A stretch of 64,000 nucleotides of DNA, taken from positions 186,001 through 250,000 of the forward strand of contig CAVVPD010000007.1 in NCBI GenBank assembly GCA_963750045.1, in the 5' to 3' direction. The first letter of the stretch is position 1. Every line of letters starts with the position of its first letter. The notes under the pieces are model-generated. The model saw only the letters and a program-made list of their open reading frames with translations. It was not told the DNA's origin and did not search any database. Position numbers and translations under genes: made by a program. This document shows, in pieces, positions 60,944-64,000 of this stretch. Source of the stretch: DASUAS01 sp963750045 (lineage in GTDB: Bacteria; Actinomycetota; Acidimicrobiia; IMCC26256; DASPTH01).

Positions 60944-62801
60944 CTAGAAGAAGAGCGTGACCTTCGTCCCCTTGTCGACCGAGGTGCCGGCCGCGGGATC
61001 CTGCGCCCTGACCACCCGGCCGGGCAGATAGCTCTGCGTGTCGACCTGGAAGCCCTGCGACTGCAGCCGCTGGGTGGCGGCATCGAGCGTCTGGCCCACG
61101 AGGCTCGGGACCGTCACCATCTCGGGGCCCTTGCTCACGTGGATCGTCACCTGCGAGCCGCGCGGCGCCGACTGGCCGGCGGCCGGGTCGGTGCCGATCA
61201 CCTTGCCCGACGGCACCGTCGGGTGGAAGTCGTCCGCTCGCGGCGACGGTGAAGCCCTGCGCGATCAATGCCTGCGAGGCGTCGTCGAACGACTTGCCGC
61301 TCTCGTCGGGCACGGCGACCGGCGCCGGACCGTCGCTCACGAGCAGCTGCACGGTCGAGTCCCGCGGCGCCTTGACACCATCGGCCGGATCGGTACCGAT
61401 CACTCCGTCGGCCGGCACCGTCTCGTCGAACTGGTGCTTCACCACGACCGCGAAGCCGGCGGCCTCGAGCGCGGCCTGCGCGTCGGCCGGTGCCCGCCCG
61501 GTGACGCCGGGCACCACGACCGGCGGCGGCCCCCGCGACACCACGAGCTCGACCGATCCGTTCTCACCGACGAACGAGCCGGGCGCAGGGTGCTGCCCGA
61601 TGACGATGTCCTGCGGGTCGTCGGCCTCGCGTTGCGTGATCTGCAGGCTCAGCCCCGACTTCGCGACCTTGTCGGTGGCCGACTTGGTGTCGAGGCCCAC
61701 CAGCGAAGGGACGGCGACGGTACCGCCGCCGGTCCCCGCCGCGAGTGCGACGCCACCGCCGAGCAGGGCGAGGAGGATCGCCGCGAGCACCACGACCGGT
61801 ACCCACCGTGCGCTGCCCGGCGTACGCGTCTTGCGCGGGGGCACCACCTCGAGCTCGGGCGCCACGACGGGGGCGTCCTGGTCGAACGGTCCGGGCGGAC
61901 GCCCGATCTGCGTCGGATCACCTCCGTCGATCTCGCCGCCGAGCCCCGCGAGCGGGAGCGGCTGGGGCGGCGGGAGCACGCGGGCCGCGTCGGCGAGCGC
62001 GGCCCGCATGGTGGCCGCATCGGGGTAGCGCTCAGCGGGATCCGGGCGACCCGCCCGCTCGACGGCCGGCCCCAGCCGGCCCATCTCGATGGGCGCGACC
62101 AATGGCGTGTGGGTCCGGGCCGCGAGCGTGCCCATGGCGGTGTCGGCGACCGCGGGCACGGTGCCGGTCACTCCCTCGACGAGCACGACCGCGAGCGAAT
62201 AGAGATCGGCGCGGCCGTCGAGCGGAGCCCCCGTCACCTGCTCGGGCGCCGCGTAGCGGGCCGTACCGACGACCGCCCCCGCGGGTTCGGTCCAACTCGC
62301 CTCCGCGAGCGCCCGCGCCAGCCCGAAGTCGGCCACCCGGACGATCCCGTGCTCGTCGAAGAGCAGGTTCGCGGGCTTGATGTCGCGGTGCACGACGCCG
62401 CGCACGTGCGCGTACTCGAGCGCGCTGCTCACCTGCCGGCCGATGTGGGCGGCCTGTGAGGGGCTGAGGCGCGCTCCCGCATCGAGCAGCCCGCGCAGGC
62501 TCCCGCCGGTGAGCAGCTCGAGCACCATGAACGGGACGTCGTCCTCGCCCCAGTCGTAGACGGCCATCACGTTCGGGTGGTTCAGCGACGCCGCGACCTG
62601 AGCCTCGGCGCGGAAGCGGCGGAGGAAGCCCGCGTCCTCGGCCAGCGCGAGGTGGAGGACCTTGACGCCGACGCGTCGCTTGAGCCGGACGTCGTCGGCC
62701 ACGTAGACGCGACCGCTCGCGCCCGCACCAATCGGAGCGAGCAATCGGTACCGGCCGGCGAGCACACGACCGGTGAGATCGGCGACGCCACTGATCGCCA
62801 T
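60944..62801 (-). CDS. PknB-type Ser/Thr kinase with four PASTA domains, frameshifted
   Basis: About 618 residues. Kinase domain 12-280: I-G-A-G-A-S-G-R-V-Y-V-A, V-G-V-K-V-L (Lys), V-V-H-R-D-I-K-P-A-N-L-L (catalytic loop), V-A-D-F-G-L-A, G-T-A-R-Y-A-A-P-E-Q. Then a proline-rich linker, one TM helix (V-V-V-L-A-A-I-L-L-A-L-L-G-G-G) and four extracellular PASTA repeats starting V-P-S-L-V-G, V-P-G-V-T-G, V-P-D-E-S-G and V-P-S-L-V-G. A one-base shift near 61230 splits the third repeat. PASTA kinases sense peptidoglycan fragments or lipid II. Unlike most, no cell-division genes flank it. Confidence 0.9.
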
Positions 62802-62914
62802 CGGGTCACGGTACCGGCCGGGGTTCGCGAGATCGCGGCACGCGCGCCTCGGCATCCGGTCCGGAGGCGGGGCGATGGCCGAGTCGAGCGGTCGCGGCGT
62901 TAGCCTCGGACGCG

Positions 62915-63433
62915 ATGGCGGACACCCCCAGCGCGACAGGACCTCGCGCCCTCGCTCCCACCGGACCGCGCACTTCGGGCGCGCCGGCGCGCAAGCTGTT
63001 CCGGCACCCGGGACGCGTCGCGATCGTCGTCGTCGCCCTCCTGGCGGTGCTCAACCTCGGGATCGTGCTGCTCGACAAGTCGGACACGAATCCGGCCGGC
63101 CGCAACCTGCTTCCGGCCACCGTCGAGTCGGTCAGCCCGGAGCCCGGTTCGATCGCCGGCCCCGTCGACACCATCACCGTCGACCTCGACGACCACCTGA
63201 CCGGCGTGCTGCTCGTCAAGCAGGCCGGCGCGTACGTCGAGATCCCCGAAGACCAGCTCGATCGGGTGCGCGAGCTGGGCCAGGTGAGCTTCCGGCCCGG
63301 GCCGGGCAAGGAGATCACGAAGTTCCAGGTGGGCGAGAACGACGTCGTCGTCCTCTTCTGGTCGAAGACGCGCGTCGGCGGACGACCCGCTCACCCGACG
63401 AGCTACTCGTGGAGCTTCCAGGTCAAGGCCTGA
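62915..63433 (+). CDS. Membrane-anchored protein with extracellular Ig-like domain
   Basis: 172 residues from the ATG at 62915. A Pro/Ala-rich basic N-terminus precedes a TM helix at about 33-52 (V-A-I-V-V-V-A-L-L-A-V-L-N-L-G-I-V-L-L), followed by a 115-residue extracellular beta domain (S-V-S-P-E-P-G-S-I-A-G-P-V-D-T-I-T-V-D-L; S-Y-S-W-S-F-Q-V). The pattern resembles CopC/Ig-like bacterial folds but lacks copper-binding His. Function unknown. Divergent from the PASTA kinase. Confidence 0.7.
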   Translation: MADTPSATGPRALAPTGPRTSGAPARKLFRHPGRVAIVVVALLAVLNLGIVLLDKSDTNPAGRNLLPATVESVSPEPGSIAGPVDTITVDLDDHLTGVLLVKQAGAYVEIPEDQLDRVRELGQVSFRPGPGKEITKFQVGENDVVVLFWSKTRVGGRPAHPTSYSWSFQVKA

Positions 63434-63435
63434 GC

Positions 63436-64000
63436 TCAGGCGATCTGGAGCACCGCGGCGCCGCGCACGGCGTCGGACTTGATGGCGGCGAGCGCGTCGT
63501 TCGCCGCCTCCAGTGGGAAGGTCTCGAACTCGCTGCGGACCCCGGCGACCGCCGCGAGATCCATGAACTCCTGCGCGTCGGCCCGGGTCATGTTCGCCAC
63601 CGACCGCAGGCTGCGCTCGTGCCAGAGCAGGTCGTAGGGCATCGCCGGGATCTCGCTCATGTGGATCCCGGCCAGGCTCACGGTCCCACCCGCCCGCACC
63701 GCGGCGAGCGCGACCGGCACGAGCTCACCGGCCGGCGCGAACACCACGGCCCGGTCACACGGCTCGGGCGGCGCGTCGGCCGCGGCGCCCACCCACGACG
63801 CGCCGAGCTCACGGGCCAGCTCGCGGTGCCGTTCACCCCGCGTCATCACCACCACCTCGCACCCCCAGTGGTGCAGCACCTGGAGGGCGAGATGCGCCGA
63901 CGCGCCGAAACCGAGGAGCGCGACCCGGTCGCCGGGCACGACCTCGGCGCGGCGCAGCGCCCGGTAGCCGATCACGCCCGCGCACAGCAACGGGGCGGCC
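63436..64000 (-). CDS. Zinc-type alcohol dehydrogenase, N-terminus outside window
   Basis: The last 188 residues of an MDR alcohol dehydrogenase: L-L-C-A-G-V-I-G-Y-R-A-L, cofactor motif V-A-L-L-G-F-G-A-S-A-H-L-A-L, G-T-V-S-L-A-G-I-H-M-S-E-I-P and V-A-N-M-T-R-A-D-A-Q-E-F. The Rossmann G-x-G-x-x-x motif reads G-F-G-A-S-A. The catalytic zinc domain lies beyond the right edge. Resembles AdhA-like zinc-dependent dehydrogenases. Convergent with the preceding gene (2 bp). Confidence 0.85.
   Translation of the reverse strand, partial: AAPLLCAGVIGYRALRRAEVVPGDRVALLGFGASAHLALQVLHHWGCEVVVMTRGERHRELARELGASWVGAAADAPPEPCDRAVVFAPAGELVPVALAAVRAGGTVSLAGIHMSEIPAMPYDLLWHERSLRSVANMTRADAQEFMDLAAVAGVRSEFETFPLEAANDALAAIKSDAVRGAAVLQIA

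Noticed and set aside
62870..62915. A tRNA-like string (ggcgatggccgagtcgagcgg) before the membrane protein gene
   Set aside because: No acceptor stem, anticodon arm or T-loop can be completed around it.
1..64000. Mobile elements, prophage, CRISPR or biosynthetic gene cluster
   Set aside because: No transposase, integrase, phage structural gene, direct-repeat array or NRPS/PKS sequence was seen in any frame.

Overview
The window is 64 kb of very GC-rich DNA, packed gene to gene on both strands, with many GTG starts and 4-13 bp stop/start overlaps. Gene content points to Actinomycetota: an F420-type luciferase-like oxidoreductase, menaquinone (not ubiquinone) synthesis, a PASTA-domain Ser/Thr kinase, GatCAB amidotransferase, DrrAB-type exporter, a stand-alone LigD/LigC-type ligase, several acyl-CoA enzymes and an SCP2-domain protein. 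A deep lineage such as Acidimicrobiia is my best guess; this is inference, since no rRNA gene is present. I saw no insertion sequence, prophage, CRISPR array, tRNA or rRNA. It reads as ordinary chromosome.

Layout. 0-7 kb: a cut-off YihY-type membrane protein, pdxH, an ECF sigma factor with a putative membrane anti-sigma factor, a lipoprotein beta-propeller, an acyl-CoA dehydrogenase, an LLM oxidoreductase and a cupin. 7-13 kb: an envelope module (polysaccharide deacetylase; glycosyltransferase fused to a degenerate deacetylase domain; divergent EamA transporter) and an AarF/UbiB kinase. 13-22 kb: acyl-CoA ligase, flavin reductase, a four-gene acyl-CoA/aldo-keto reductase operon, MFS transporter, DUF1214 protein, VTT-like membrane protein. 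22-30 kb: menaquinone genes (MerR regulator, menG, menF, menD, menH, menC, menA, menB). 30-40 kb: DNA ligase, amidase, SDR, a large GGDEF-EAL protein, plsY, DrrAB exporter with divergent WYL regulator. 40-44 kb: ilvBNC behind a transcription attenuator whose leader peptide reads M-H-S-H-T-T-I-L-V-V-T. 44-48 kb: response regulator, histidine kinase and MprF-like lipid synthetase, apparently one operon. 48-56 kb: fpg, ilvD, a BNR propeller, a class II aldolase, an SGNH lipoprotein and an AT3-SGNH acyltransferase. 56-64 kb: gatCAB, SCP2 protein, SDR, PASTA kinase, a membrane-anchored protein and a cut-off alcohol dehydrogenase.

The most striking global property is that about fifteen otherwise well conserved genes, including gatB and gatC, are broken by single-base frameshifts, several at short homopolymers. 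Each continues in another frame with full family similarity. I read these as sequence errors (long-read assembly type) rather than pseudogenes, and annotate such genes across their full span.

The items most worth follow-up are the ilv attenuator, the glycosyltransferase-TM-degenerate NodB fusion with its neighbours, the tandem-HTH MerR protein upstream of menG, and a family III CoA-transferase whose domain order looks permuted.
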